The translations under genes and the position numbers were made by a program. A model generated the notes under the pieces. That model did not search any database. It was not told the DNA's origin and worked only from the letters and a program-made list of their open reading frames with translations. A stretch of 64,000 nt of DNA from Chersky-840 sp963810195 (GTDB taxonomy: Bacteria; Actinomycetota; Acidimicrobiia; Acidimicrobiales; UBA8190): positions 558,001 through 622,000 of the forward strand of contig CAWEMO010000001.1 of NCBI GenBank assembly GCA_963810195.1, given 5' to 3'. This document shows positions 16,440-25,065 of this stretch, in pieces. Every line of letters starts with the position of its first letter. The stretch's first letter is position 1.

Positions 16440-17008
16440 TGGACGACGAGCTCTCCGGAGTGGTGCTCAGCGACACCCGCGAGCGCATGGATAAGGCGGT
16501 GGGCCACACCCAGGCGGACTTCGGGGGCGTCCGGACCGGCCGGGCCACCTCGGGGCTGGTCGAGCACCTGAAGGTGGACGTCTACGGCGCGGAGGTCGAG
16601 CTCCGGACCATCGCCGGCCTGAGCGTCCCCGAGGCCCGCATGCTCGTCATCTCCCCCTACGACAAGTCGACACTGGCCAGCATCGAGAAGGCGATCCAGG
16701 CGTCGGACCTCGGGATCACGCCCTCCGACGACGGCAACGTGATCCGGCTCGCCTTCCCGCCGCTCACCGAGGAGCGGCGCAAGGAGCTCGTCAAAGTGGT
16801 GCGGCACAAGGCCGAGGAGGGCCGGGTGGCGGTGCGCAACCTGCGTCGGGCGGCCCGGCACGAGCTCGAGGCGCTCGAGCACGACGGCGACCTGTCGTCG
16901 GACGCCCTCGAACGCGTCGAGAAGGACCTCGACAAGCTCACCCAGGAGATGGTGGCGGCGATCGACAAGCTGCTGGCGCACAAGGAACAGGAGCTCCTCG
17001 AGATCTGA
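16436..17008 (+). CDS. frr: ribosome recycling factor
   Basis: RRF splits post-termination ribosomes together with EF-G. The protein has about 190 residues. The GTG at 16436 overlaps the pyrH stop and is followed in frame by ATG 16439, so either may be used. Conserved features: RTGRATSGLVEHLKVDVYG, the ISPYDKSTLASIEKAIQASDLGI block, and the long coiled-coil helices (RRKELVKVVRHKAEEGRVAVRNLRRAA). It is the last gene of the rpsB-tsf-pyrH-frr group, and cdsA follows after 40 nt with its own Shine-Dalgarno. Confidence 0.96.
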   Translation: MMDDELSGVVLSDTRERMDKAVGHTQADFGGVRTGRATSGLVEHLKVDVYGAEVELRTIAGLSVPEARMLVISPYDKSTLASIEKAIQASDLGITPSDDGNVIRLAFPPLTEERRKELVKVVRHKAEEGRVAVRNLRRAARHELEALEHDGDLSSDALERVEKDLDKLTQEMVAAIDKLLAHKEQELLEI

Positions 17009-17048
17009 GGGTGCCGGCCCGGGCGATCCCGGCCGGCGGGGAGGCGAC

Positions 17049-18821
17049 GTGGACGACCGAGACGAATACGGGCCGGAGGGCGAGGCTCCACTCGAGCCCG
17101 TCACCGAGCGCGTGCGGATCATCGGTGCGCAGCCGGCGGGGGCCGCCGCCGGCCAGGGTGAGGTCGACGACGACACCACCGTTCGGGCCCCGCGGGCCGA
17201 CGAGCCCGTGGTCCCGCCCGCCGGTCCGCCGGCGGGCACGCCCAACGCCCCGGCGTTCGACCTGTTCTCCGAGGAGCCCGGGGACACCGGGGAGCCCGTG
17301 GCCCCGGCCCACGCCGCGCCGTCTGCGCCGCCGGACCACAGCGAGGAGGCCGGTCGCTCCGCGCCCTCGGGCCGCAACGGCGGCGACCCCCTCGAGCCGG
17401 GATCGGACGTCCTCAAGCTGTCGGAGCCCACCACCGTCGTGCCCGACATGCCGCACTGGACCGACCCGCCCACGGGCCAGGTGCCCGCCGTCCTCGACCG
17501 CCGCGGCGACGACGAGGGTGCCGAGACCCAGTGGTCCGCCGCCGGCGACACGGGGCCGGCGTGGCGCGAGCACCAACACGAGTGGGACGACAGCGGGTTC
17601 GACCCCTCGCTCCTGGCCGACGACGACACGCGGGTGGGCGCCCTCGAGGAGACCCCGGTCGAGGAGCGCCGGCCGTGGGAGTTCGACGACCTGAACGCGG
17701 CGGTGGCCGACGAGGACCGTTGGGAGGCCGAGCACGACGTCGGCTCCACCGCCGAAAGCTGGTGGGACGAGGAGGACGGGGCCATGGCCGAGCCCCCTGC
17801 GGGGGCGGGCCCCGCCGTGGCCCCCGCGTCCCCCACGCCGCACGTCGGTGCCGCGCCGGAGGAGGTCGAGCGGGGGGTGGCCTCGATCAGCTCCTCGCCG
17901 CTGCGACCGCGGCGCGACCCGGGCGCCTCGTCCGCCCTGTCGGGTCCCCGGGGCCCACTGCCGCGTCGCAACGTGGTCCCACCCGGCGCCCCGGCACCCC
18001 GTTCCGGGCGCAACCTGCCCGTCGCCATCGCCACGGGCCTCGGGTTCGCGCTGGTGGCGGTGCTGTGCTTCGAGGCGGGCACGGTCGCCACCCTGGTGCT
18101 GGTCACCGTGGTCGTCGCCCTGGCCGCTGCGGAGTGCTACGCCGCGCTGCGCCGCGGCGGCAAGCGCCCCGCCACCCTTCTCGGCCTGGTGGCGACGGTC
18201 GCCATCATGGTGGCCACCTACTCCAAGGGGATAGCCGCCATCCCTCTCGTGCTCGTCCTGGTGGTGATCACCTCCATGGTGTGGAGCCTGGTCGGCATCG
18301 AGCGGGGATCGACGGTGGAGACCGTCTCGAGCACGTTGCTCGGCTTCCTGTGGGTGGGCTTCCTCGGCTCCTTCGCCGCGCTCATGCTGGCGCCCAGCGA
18401 GTATCCCCACCGCCACGGCATCGCCTTCCTACTGGGCGCGGTGGTCGCTGCCATCGGCGCCGACGTGGGTGCGCTCGCCATCGGGAGCTGGTTGGGGCGC
18501 CGACACCTGGCACCCAGGGTGAGCCCCAACAAGACGTGGGAGGGGCTGATCGGGGGAGCGGTGGTCGCCATCGCCCTCTCCGCCGCTGTCACCGGGCAGG
18601 TGCACCCCTGGACGGTGCCCAAGGCGGCGCTCCTCGGGCTCGTCGTGGCGGTGGTGGCCCCCATCGGCGACCTGTGCGAGTCACTCGTGAAGCGGGACCT
18701 GGGGCTCAAGGACATGGGGTCGATCCTGCCCGGCCACGGAGGCGTGCTCGACCGTGTGGACGCCCTGCTCTTCGTCCTCCCGACCACGTTCTACCTCGTC
18801 CGAGTGCTCAACCTCGGGTGA
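17049..18821 (+). CDS. cdsA: phosphatidate cytidylyltransferase with ~320-residue acidic N-terminal extension
   Basis: Makes CDP-diacylglycerol for phospholipid synthesis. The catalytic membrane domain starts near residue 322 and has roughly seven to eight hydrophobic segments. It ends in the CdsA signature SLVKRDLGLKDMGSILPGHG plus GVLDRVDALL, with the SPNKTWEG motif before it. The first ~320 residues are hydrophilic, rich in Asp, Glu, Pro, Gly and Trp-containing acidic patches, with no recognisable fold. The usual CdsA is about 270-300 residues, so this protein (590) is twice as long. The start is GTG 17049 behind GGGGAGG. The extension is uninterrupted and in frame, so it appears to be a genuine cytosolic tail. 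Its role is unknown. Confidence 0.93.
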   Translation: MDDRDEYGPEGEAPLEPVTERVRIIGAQPAGAAAGQGEVDDDTTVRAPRADEPVVPPAGPPAGTPNAPAFDLFSEEPGDTGEPVAPAHAAPSAPPDHSEEAGRSAPSGRNGGDPLEPGSDVLKLSEPTTVVPDMPHWTDPPTGQVPAVLDRRGDDEGAETQWSAAGDTGPAWREHQHEWDDSGFDPSLLADDDTRVGALEETPVEERRPWEFDDLNAAVADEDRWEAEHDVGSTAESWWDEEDGAMAEPPAGAGPAVAPASPTPHVGAAPEEVERGVASISSSPLRPRRDPGASSALSGPRGPLPRRNVVPPGAPAPRSGRNLPVAIATGLGFALVAVLCFEAGTVATLVLVTVVVALAAAECYAALRRGGKRPATLLGLVATVAIMVATYSKGIAAIPLVLVLVVITSMVWSLVGIERGSTVETVSSTLLGFLWVGFLGSFAALMLAPSEYPHRHGIAFLLGAVVAAIGADVGALAIGSWLGRRHLAPRVSPNKTWEGLIGGAVVAIALSAAVTGQVHPWTVPKAALLGLVVAVVAPIGDLCESLVKRDLGLKDMGSILPGHGGVLDRVDALLFVLPTTFYLVRVLNLG

Positions 18822-18849
18822 GGGCCGGGGGCGGAGCGCGAGACCGAGC

Positions 18850-20034
18850 ATGGGCCCGACGTCGGGGGGGCGGCCGGTGAGGGTCAGCCTCGTGGGGTCG
18901 ACGGGGTCCATCGGCACCCAGGCGGTGGAGGTGATGGCCGCCGAGCCCGACCGGTTCAGCGCGGCCGGCCTGGCCACGTGGCGCTCGGTCGACGTGCTGG
19001 CCGCCCAGGCGAAGGCGCTGCGACCCGACGTCGTGGCCATCGGCGACGCCACGCTGGTGCGGGCGCTGTCGGCGATGGTGCCCAAGGGGACCGAGGTCCT
19101 GGCCGGGCCCGAAGGCCTCGCCGCGGTGGCGCGCCTCGGCGACGTCGTGCTCAACGCCGTGGTGGGCTTCGCCGGGCTGCCCGTCACCCTGGCCGCGCTC
19201 GGGGCCGGTCGACGACTGGCCCTCGCCAACAAGGAGTCCCTGATCGCAGGCGCCCCCGTCGTGGCCCGGGCCAAGGCGACCCCGGGGGCGGAGATCATCC
19301 CCGTGGACTCCGAGCACTGTGCGCTGCACCAGTGCCTGCGTGCGGGCGACGGCCCCCACGAGGTGGCGCGGTTGGTCCTCACCGCCAGCGGGGGGCCGTT
19401 CCGCGGGCGCAGCTCGGAGGAGCTCGTCGCGGTCGGGGTGCAGGACGCGCTGGCCCATCCGACATGGAGGATGGGGCCGAAGATCACCGTGGACTCGTCC
19501 ACGCTCATGAACAAGGGGCTCGAGGTGATCGAGGCCCACGAGCTGTTCGGGGTGGATTACGACCGGATCGCGGTCATTGTTCACCCCCAGTCGGTCGTAC
19601 ACTCCATGGTGGAGTTCATCGACGGATCGACTGTGGCCCAACTTTCCCAGCCAGACATGCGCCTGCCCATCGGGTACGCGCTCGGCTTCCCCCACCGCCT
19701 CTCGCATCCCTTCGGCGCCATCGACTGGGAGTCCTTGGGCCGCCTCGATTTCGAGCCCCCCGACCGCAAGGTGTTCGTCTGCCTCGACCTCGCCGAGGAG
19801 GCGGGCCGGGCGGGGGGTCTCGCACCGGCGTGGCTCAACGCCGGGAACGAGGTCGGGGTGGCGGCTTTCCTGGCCGGGCGCATCGGGTGGGGAGCCATCG
19901 CCGAGGTGGTGGCCGAGACCCTGGCTTCGCGCGACGGGGCCGAGGCCAACGACGCCGAGGATGTCGTCGACGCGGACCGCCGCGCCCGCGAGCGGGCCGA
20001 GAGCGCCGTGCGCCGTCGCGAGCAAGCGGCATGA
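18850..20034 (+). CDS. dxr: 1-deoxy-D-xylulose 5-phosphate reductoisomerase
   Basis: Second enzyme of the MEP isoprenoid pathway: reduces and rearranges DXP to MEP using NADPH. Motifs: SLVGSTGSIGTQAVEV (NADPH site), ALANKESLI, PVDSEHCALHQCL (metal ligands), TASGGPFRG, and TWRMGPKITVDSSTLMNKGLE in part. The start is either ATG 18850 (used here) or GTG 18877; the conserved region begins right after the latter. The stop overlaps the start of rseP (ATGA). The neighbours cdsA, rseP and ispG form the standard actinobacterial cluster. Confidence 0.95.
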   Translation: MGPTSGGRPVRVSLVGSTGSIGTQAVEVMAAEPDRFSAAGLATWRSVDVLAAQAKALRPDVVAIGDATLVRALSAMVPKGTEVLAGPEGLAAVARLGDVVLNAVVGFAGLPVTLAALGAGRRLALANKESLIAGAPVVARAKATPGAEIIPVDSEHCALHQCLRAGDGPHEVARLVLTASGGPFRGRSSEELVAVGVQDALAHPTWRMGPKITVDSSTLMNKGLEVIEAHELFGVDYDRIAVIVHPQSVVHSMVEFIDGSTVAQLSQPDMRLPIGYALGFPHRLSHPFGAIDWESLGRLDFEPPDRKVFVCLDLAEEAGRAGGLAPAWLNAGNEVGVAAFLAGRIGWGAIAEVVAETLASRDGAEANDAEDVVDADRRARERAESAVRRREQAA

Positions 20035-21344
20035 GCGACCCCGTCACGAACACGAGCACGAGCACGAGCACGGATCGCTCCGACACGGGTCGCGCCGGCG
20101 CGGGGCGCGCCGGCAACGGTCCCCCCGAGCTGCAGCAGCGGGCCGCCCTGGCCCGGCTGGTGGTCGTGGTCGCCGCGGTGGTGCTGGCCGCGCTGGTGAC
20201 CCACACCACGTCGGTGCTCATCGTCGTGGTGGCGCTGGTCGTCATGATCATGTTGCACGAGCTCGGCCACCTGCTGACGGCGAAGTGGGGCCGCATGAAG
20301 GTGACCGAGTACTTCCTGGGGTTCGGGCCCCGGCTGTGGTCGATCCGCAGGGGCGAGACCGAGTACGGCATCAAGGCCATTCCCGCCGGCGGCTACGTCA
20401 AGATCCTCGGCATGACGAGCGCGGAGGAGGTCGACCCCGCGGACGAGCCGCGCACCTACCGCCAACGGCCGTTCCACAACCGGCTCCTCGTCGCCGTGGC
20501 CGGCTCGGCCATGCACGGGGTCATGGCCTTCGTGCTGCTGTGGGGCCTGTTCGTGTTCATCGGCGCGCCCCAGGACAACGCCGTGGCCATCAGCGGGTTC
20601 TCGCCGCTCGCCCACGGGGTCGACCCGGCCCGCGCCGCGGGGCTGGCCTCGGGCGACGTGGTGGTGCGCGCCGACGGCGCGCCCGTCCATTCCGCCACCG
20701 ACCTCCAGCACGTCATCGAGAGCCGGGCCGGACAGCCCGTCACGTTGGTCGTCGAGCGCAACGGCCGGGACCGGACCGTTGTCGTCACCCCGCAGGCCGA
20801 TACGGCCACGGCGGGTGCGAACGGTCGCATCGGGGTCGTGATCGGCCCGCCGGTGGCCCGCAGCGGTCCGGTGGAGGCGGTGGGCCGCGCCGGGCAGCTC
20901 TTCGGGGAGATGGTGACGGGCTCGTTCGCCGGGATGGGCCAAGTCTTCTCCGCCAGTGGGATCAAGAGCTACATCCACGACCTCACCAGCGCCAAGGCGG
21001 CGTCGCAGGCGGCGAAGACCGGCGACCGCCCCCAGTCGATCTACGGCGCGGCGCGCCTCGCGGTCCAGGGCGCGCAGGCCGGCGCCACGCAGCTCATCTA
21101 CGTCCTCACCCTGATCATCATCTTCGTGGGGATCCTCAACCTGTTCCCCATGCTGCCGCTCGACGGGGGCCACGTCGTCATCGCCGTGTACGAGCGCATC
21201 CGCAGCCGCCGCGGCCGCATGTACCACGCGGACGTGACCAAGCTCGCGCCCGTCACCTACGCATTCGTCCTGTTGCTGGGCTTCGTCGTCGTGTCGTCGC
21301 TGTACCTCGACATCACGCACCCGGTGAAGAACCCGTTCCAGTAG
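20031..21344 (+). CDS. rseP: RseP/Rip1-type site-2 intramembrane metalloprotease
   Basis: A membrane-embedded zinc protease that cleaves anti-sigma factors and other substrates within the membrane. In the 437-residue protein the zinc motif HELGH sits in the first catalytic TM (IMLHELGHLLTAKWG). A PDZ domain lies in the middle (ARAAGLASGDVVVRADG), and the second conserved site NLFPMLPLDGGH precedes the last TMs. It starts at ATG 20031, overlapping the dxr stop. The N-terminus is Ser/Thr-rich and hydrophilic for about 40 residues. In mycobacteria the equivalent Rip1 controls several sigma factors; its substrates here are unknown. Confidence 0.92.
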   Translation: MSDPVTNTSTSTSTDRSDTGRAGAGRAGNGPPELQQRAALARLVVVVAAVVLAALVTHTTSVLIVVVALVVMIMLHELGHLLTAKWGRMKVTEYFLGFGPRLWSIRRGETEYGIKAIPAGGYVKILGMTSAEEVDPADEPRTYRQRPFHNRLLVAVAGSAMHGVMAFVLLWGLFVFIGAPQDNAVAISGFSPLAHGVDPARAAGLASGDVVVRADGAPVHSATDLQHVIESRAGQPVTLVVERNGRDRTVVVTPQADTATAGANGRIGVVIGPPVARSGPVEAVGRAGQLFGEMVTGSFAGMGQVFSASGIKSYIHDLTSAKAASQAAKTGDRPQSIYGAARLAVQGAQAGATQLIYVLTLIIIFVGILNLFPMLPLDGGHVVIAVYERIRSRRGRMYHADVTKLAPVTYAFVLLLGFVVVSSLYLDITHPVKNPFQ

Positions 21345-21405
21345 CCCCCGTGGTCCCAGTCGTCGTCCCCGCAGTCCCCGGTCCGACAGAAAGGGGGGCG
21401 CCCTG

Positions 21406-22674
21406 ATGGCCCGTCCCACCCCGGTCGCCGCGGCGCGCCGTCCCACGCGCCAGATCCATGTCGGGACCGTCGCCGTCGGCGGTGGCGCACCGATCTCGGT
21501 GCAGTCGATGACGATCACGAAGACCGCCGACGTGGAGGGCACGCTGGCCCAGATCTACGCGCTGGCGTCGGCCGGAGCCGACATCGTCCGCTGCACGTGC
21601 AACGAGGAGGAGGCCGCCGAGGGCCTCGCGCACATCGTGCCGCGTTCGCCGGTCCCCATCGTCGCCGACATCCACTTCCATCACGAGATGGCGCTGGCCG
21701 CCCTGGAGGCGGGCGTGCAGGGTCTACGGCTCAACCCCGGGAACCTGCGCAAGGAGGCCGAGATCAAGCAGGTCGCCCAGGAGGCCAAGGACCGGGGCGT
21801 GCCCATCCGGGTGGGGGTCAACGCGGGCTCCCTGCACCCCGACCTCTTCAAGCGCTTCGGCGGGGCGACGCCCGAAGCGCTGGTCGAGTCGGCGAAGATG
21901 GAGTTGGCGTACTTCGCCGAGGTCGACTTCCACGACGTCAAGATCTCGGTCAAGGCCTCGTCGGTCCCGCTCATGATCGACGCGTACCGTCTGGCGTCGG
22001 AGACCTTCGACCATCCGCTGCACCTCGGCGTGACCGAGGCGGGGCCGCCGCCCGCGGGGCTGATCAAGGGCACCGCCGGCATCGGCACCCTGCTCGCCGA
22101 GGGCATCGGCGACACGATCCGCTACTCGCTGACCGCAGACCCGGTGGAAGAGGTGCGGGCGGGGCGCCAACTCCTCGAGGCCATGGGGCTCCGTGAGCGC
22201 AAGTCGGTCGACCTCATCGCCTGCCCGTCGTGCGGGCGCGCCGAGATCGACGTGATCGGGGTGGCCCGGGCGGTCCAGGAGGCCCTCGAGTCGCGACAGC
22301 TGCCCATCCAGGTCGCGGTCATGGGGTGCGTGGTGAACGGCCCGGGCGAGGCGCGCCAGGCGGACCTGGGCATCGCCGCGGGCCGCCGGCGCGGCCATCT
22401 CTTCATCAAGGGGAAGATCGTCCGGGTCGTTCCCGAGGACGAGATGGTGGCGGCCCTCGTGGAGGAAGCGGAGAAGCTCGTGGCCGAAGGGGTCGACGCA
22501 CGTCTCGCCGCCGCCGACGCCGGGGCGGAGGCCGAGGCGGAGGCCGACCGCCGCATGCTTCTCGAGGCCAAGGGCGAAGACGCCAACCACAGCGCCCAGA
22601 AGGTCGAGCTCATCCGCAAGACGATCGACGACGTCCACGGGGCCGCCGGTCCGGCCACCGACCGACCCGAATAG
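21406..22674 (+). CDS. ispG: 4-hydroxy-3-methylbut-2-en-1-yl diphosphate synthase (flavodoxin)
   Basis: A [4Fe-4S] enzyme of the MEP pathway converting MEcPP to HMBPP. Motifs: SVQSMTITKTADVEGT, VADIHFHHEMA, LRLNPGN, and the cluster cysteines in CPSCGR and MGCVVNGPGEA. The start is ATG 21406 behind AAGGGGGGC. The 422-residue length includes an Ala/Glu-rich C-terminal tail of about 60 residues that is outside the conserved core. With dxr, two MEP steps are encoded within 4 kb. It converges with proS. Confidence 0.95.
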   Translation: MARPTPVAAARRPTRQIHVGTVAVGGGAPISVQSMTITKTADVEGTLAQIYALASAGADIVRCTCNEEEAAEGLAHIVPRSPVPIVADIHFHHEMALAALEAGVQGLRLNPGNLRKEAEIKQVAQEAKDRGVPIRVGVNAGSLHPDLFKRFGGATPEALVESAKMELAYFAEVDFHDVKISVKASSVPLMIDAYRLASETFDHPLHLGVTEAGPPPAGLIKGTAGIGTLLAEGIGDTIRYSLTADPVEEVRAGRQLLEAMGLRERKSVDLIACPSCGRAEIDVIGVARAVQEALESRQLPIQVAVMGCVVNGPGEARQADLGIAAGRRRGHLFIKGKIVRVVPEDEMVAALVEEAEKLVAEGVDARLAAADAGAEAEAEADRRMLLEAKGEDANHSAQKVELIRKTIDDVHGAAGPATDRPE

Positions 22675-22696
22675 CGTTCGGGACGAAGGCGCGCGT

Positions 22697-24118
22697 TCAG
22701 TAGGCGCGCGCCACCACGGCGAGGAGGTCGGAATCCGGGCCGTCCTCGTCCGGTGCGGGAAGCGAGCCGTCGGGCCTCGTCAACAGACGGACCGACGCGC
22801 CGGCCTGGTTGAGCCGGGTCTCGCCGTCGGCACCGAGGGCCCGCAGCGGCAGCACCGCGAAACCGGTACGGGACGCCTCTTCCGCCTCGGCGACCGTGCC
22901 CACCTCCACGGTGCCCGCCTCGCGCCGCCCGAGCGCCTCGGCGAGCAGCGCCGCCTGGGTTTCGTCGAGGGCGGCGCGCACCGCCGTCTCGAGCTCTCCG
23001 AGCGCCACCGTGGTCTTCGTGCCCGAGTCGCGGCGGACGAGCACGGCCTCCCCGGCGTCGAGCTCGCGAGGGCCGACCTCGACGCGCACGGGCACGCCCT
23101 TGAGCTCCCAGTCCACGACCCGACGGCCGAAGGACGTGTCGGTACGGCCGTCGAGCTGTGTCCGCAGCCCGCCGCCCGACAGCCCGGCCTCGATGGCGGC
23201 GGCCTTGTCGCCGGCGCCGTCCTCGTCGCGCACCACGACCACGACGACCTGCACCGGTGCGAGCAGCGGAGGGACGCGCATCCCGGCATCGTCACCGTGC
23301 GCCATCACCAGTGCTCCCATGAGCCGGGACGAGGCTCCCCACGAGGTCTGCCAGACGTGCTCCTCGTGGCCCGACTCGTCGAGGAAGGTGGTGTTGAACA
23401 CCCGCGCGAAGTTCTGTCCGAGCTCGTGGCTGGTGCCCATCTGCAACGCCTTGCCGTCGCGCATCATGGCCTCGCACGTCCAGGTCGTGGTGGCGCCCGA
23501 GAACCGCTCGCGTTCGGTCTTGCGGCCCGCCAGCACCGGGATGGCGAGGACGTTGACCATGAAGTCCTGGTAGACGTCGTGCAGGATGCCGAGCGCGAAC
23601 TCCCTGGCCTCGGGCTCCGTCGCGTGCGCGGTGTGGCCCTCCTGCCACAGGAATTCCGTCGTCCGCAGGAACAGCCGGGGACGGAGCTCCCATCGCACGA
23701 CGTTGGCCCACTGGTTGATCAGGAAGGGCAGGTCGCGGTAGCTCTGGATCCACTTGGAGAAGTAGGCGTTGATGATGGTCTCGCTGGTCGGGCGCACCAC
23801 CACGGGCTCGTCGAGCTCCTTGCCGCCCCCGTGCGTCACCACGGCGAGCTCGGGGCTGAATCCCTCGACGTGGGCGGCCTCCCGCTTCAGGTAGCTCTCG
23901 GGGATGAACAACGGGAAGTAGGCGTTGGGGACGCCCGCCGCCTTGATGCGGGCGTCGATCTCGGCCTGCATCCGCTCCCAGATCGAATAGCCGTAGGGAC
24001 GGATGACCATGGTGCCGCGCACCGGCCCGTTGTCGGCCAGCTCCGCCTTGGCGAGGACGTCTTGGTACCACTGGGGGAAGTCCTCGGCTTGTGAGGCGAG
24101 GACGCTCTTCCGTGCCAT
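22697..24118 (-). CDS. proS: prolyl-tRNA synthetase, archaeal/eukaryote-like type
   Basis: Charges tRNA(Pro). The 473-residue protein is the short form lacking the bacterial INS editing domain. Class II motifs: motif 1 near GTMVIRPYGYSIWERMQAEID (in part), motif 2 RPTSETIINAYFSKWI, and motif 3 near the VEVGPRELDAGEAVLVRRD block. The anticodon-binding domain is C-terminal, and the final residue is Tyr, a hallmark of this type. The start is ATG 24118. A TAGCAT hexamer at 24134-24129 ends 10 nt before it, so the leader is very short. It converges with ispG and is transcribed away from rimP. Confidence 0.94.
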   Translation of the reverse strand: MARKSVLASQAEDFPQWYQDVLAKAELADNGPVRGTMVIRPYGYSIWERMQAEIDARIKAAGVPNAYFPLFIPESYLKREAAHVEGFSPELAVVTHGGGKELDEPVVVRPTSETIINAYFSKWIQSYRDLPFLINQWANVVRWELRPRLFLRTTEFLWQEGHTAHATEPEAREFALGILHDVYQDFMVNVLAIPVLAGRKTERERFSGATTTWTCEAMMRDGKALQMGTSHELGQNFARVFNTTFLDESGHEEHVWQTSWGASSRLMGALVMAHGDDAGMRVPPLLAPVQVVVVVVRDEDGAGDKAAAIEAGLSGGGLRTQLDGRTDTSFGRRVVDWELKGVPVRVEVGPRELDAGEAVLVRRDSGTKTTVALGELETAVRAALDETQAALLAEALGRREAGTVEVGTVAEAEEASRTGFAVLPLRALGADGETRLNQAGASVRLLTRPDGSLPAPDEDGPDSDLLAVVARAY

Positions 24119-24369
24119 GTCGCCCAGGATGCTACGGCCTGAAGGTCGCCCTCTCGCACGCCCGGTCACTCTCGGTGACGCGGTCTCCCTCGGCGATCCG
24201 GGCCCACCGTGAAACGGCGTAGGGGGGAGCACTGCGGGTCGAGCGGGCGCGGGGCCCCGGAACCGGGCACCGAGGGGGCACATTCTCAGGCCCGGGCCGC
24301 TTCGGGCGCGCGCCGACTCCGATCCCGCCTCCGGACCGTCGCCGCGCCCGGAGGCCCGAGGAGGGCGAC
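24119..24369. other. gene-free stretch between proS and the rimP promoter
   Basis: About 250 bases with no credible gene. It contains the proS -10 candidate TAGCAT (minus, 24134-24129) and a small stem-loop (GTCAC...GTGAC near 24165-24180). Nothing else could be recognised. Confidence 0.5.
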
Positions 24370-24378
24370 TGATATACT
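24370..24378 (+). promoter_or_regulatory. extended -10 promoter of the rimP-nusA-infB operon
   Basis: TGA-TATACT at 24370-24378 fits the extended -10 pattern TGn-TATAAT and is by far the most AT-rich hexamer in the gap. No -35 is evident, as expected for an extended -10. Transcription would start near 24385 and yield a leader of about 110 nt. Confidence 0.55.
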
Positions 24379-24400
24379 TGCTGCGCTGATCGGTCCGGGG

Positions 24401-24450
24401 GGTGAAGGTGCGTCGAAGCGTGGGCGGCAGCCCACGCTTCTGCTTTCACC
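24401..24450 (+). promoter_or_regulatory. strong leader hairpin upstream of rimP
   Basis: GAAGCGTGGGC (24415-24425) and GCCCACGCTTC (24430-24440) form a perfect 11-bp stem with a GGCA loop, followed by TGCTTT. Outer arms GGTGAA (24401-24406) and TTCACC (24445-24450) extend the pairing across internal bulges. It lies 16 nt after the predicted transcription start, 46 nt before rimP, so it could act as an attenuator or RNA-processing site for an operon encoding NusA itself. Confidence 0.55.
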
Positions 24451-24495
24451 GGCCCGACCGAGAGCGAGGTGCCGAGCAGCGGAGGGACGAGGGAG

Positions 24496-25065
24496 GTGGA
24501 CGATCAGGTGGACGACGAGCTCTCCGACCTGCTCGCGTCCACTGTCGCCCCACTGGGCCTCGACCTCGTCGAGGTCGAGCGGCGTGCCACCCTGGTGCGC
24601 GTCGTGGTCGACCGTAGCGGGGGAGTGGACCTCGAAGCCATCGCCGAGGCCACCCGCGCCGTGTCGGTGGTGCTCGACGCGCACGACCCGTTCCCGGGCC
24701 ATCGCTACACCCTCGAGGTGTCGAGCCCGGGGGTGGAGCGCAAGCTGCGCACGCCGAGCCACTTCGAACGTGCCGTCGGAGAGAAGGTGAGCGTCCGCAC
24801 GGTCTCGGGCGGCCAGGGTGAGCGTCGGGTGACGGGACGGCTCGCGTCCGCCGACGCGCACGGCTTTGTCCTCGAGTCCGACGACCTTCCCGACGGCGAG
24901 CGCCGGTTCTCCTACGACGAGGTCGAGCGGGCGCGGACGGTCTTCGAATGGGGATCGCAGTCTCCGGCCGCGGCACGCCGGAGCGGGTCAGGGCGCCAGG
25001 CCGCCCGTTCGCCGCGTGCGGCGGCCAGGAAGCCTGCGGGAAGGAAGAAGGTGGCGACGCCATGA
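24496..25065 (+). CDS. rimP: ribosome maturation factor RimP
   Basis: Needed for 30S maturation. The protein has about 189 residues. The N-terminal domain contains GLDLVEVERRATLVRVVVDRSGGVDLEAI in pieces and the conserved YTLEVSSPGVERKLRTPSHFER. The SH3-like C-terminal domain is followed by a basic Ala/Arg/Lys-rich tail. GTG 24496 has GGAGGG nine bases upstream; GTG 24469 and GTG 24508 are alternatives. The stop overlaps the nusA start (ATGA). First gene of the rimP-nusA-rnpM-infB-rbfA-truB block. Confidence 0.92.
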   Translation: MDDQVDDELSDLLASTVAPLGLDLVEVERRATLVRVVVDRSGGVDLEAIAEATRAVSVVLDAHDPFPGHRYTLEVSSPGVERKLRTPSHFERAVGEKVSVRTVSGGQGERRVTGRLASADAHGFVLESDDLPDGERRFSYDEVERARTVFEWGSQSPAAARRSGSGRQAARSPRAAARKPAGRKKVATP

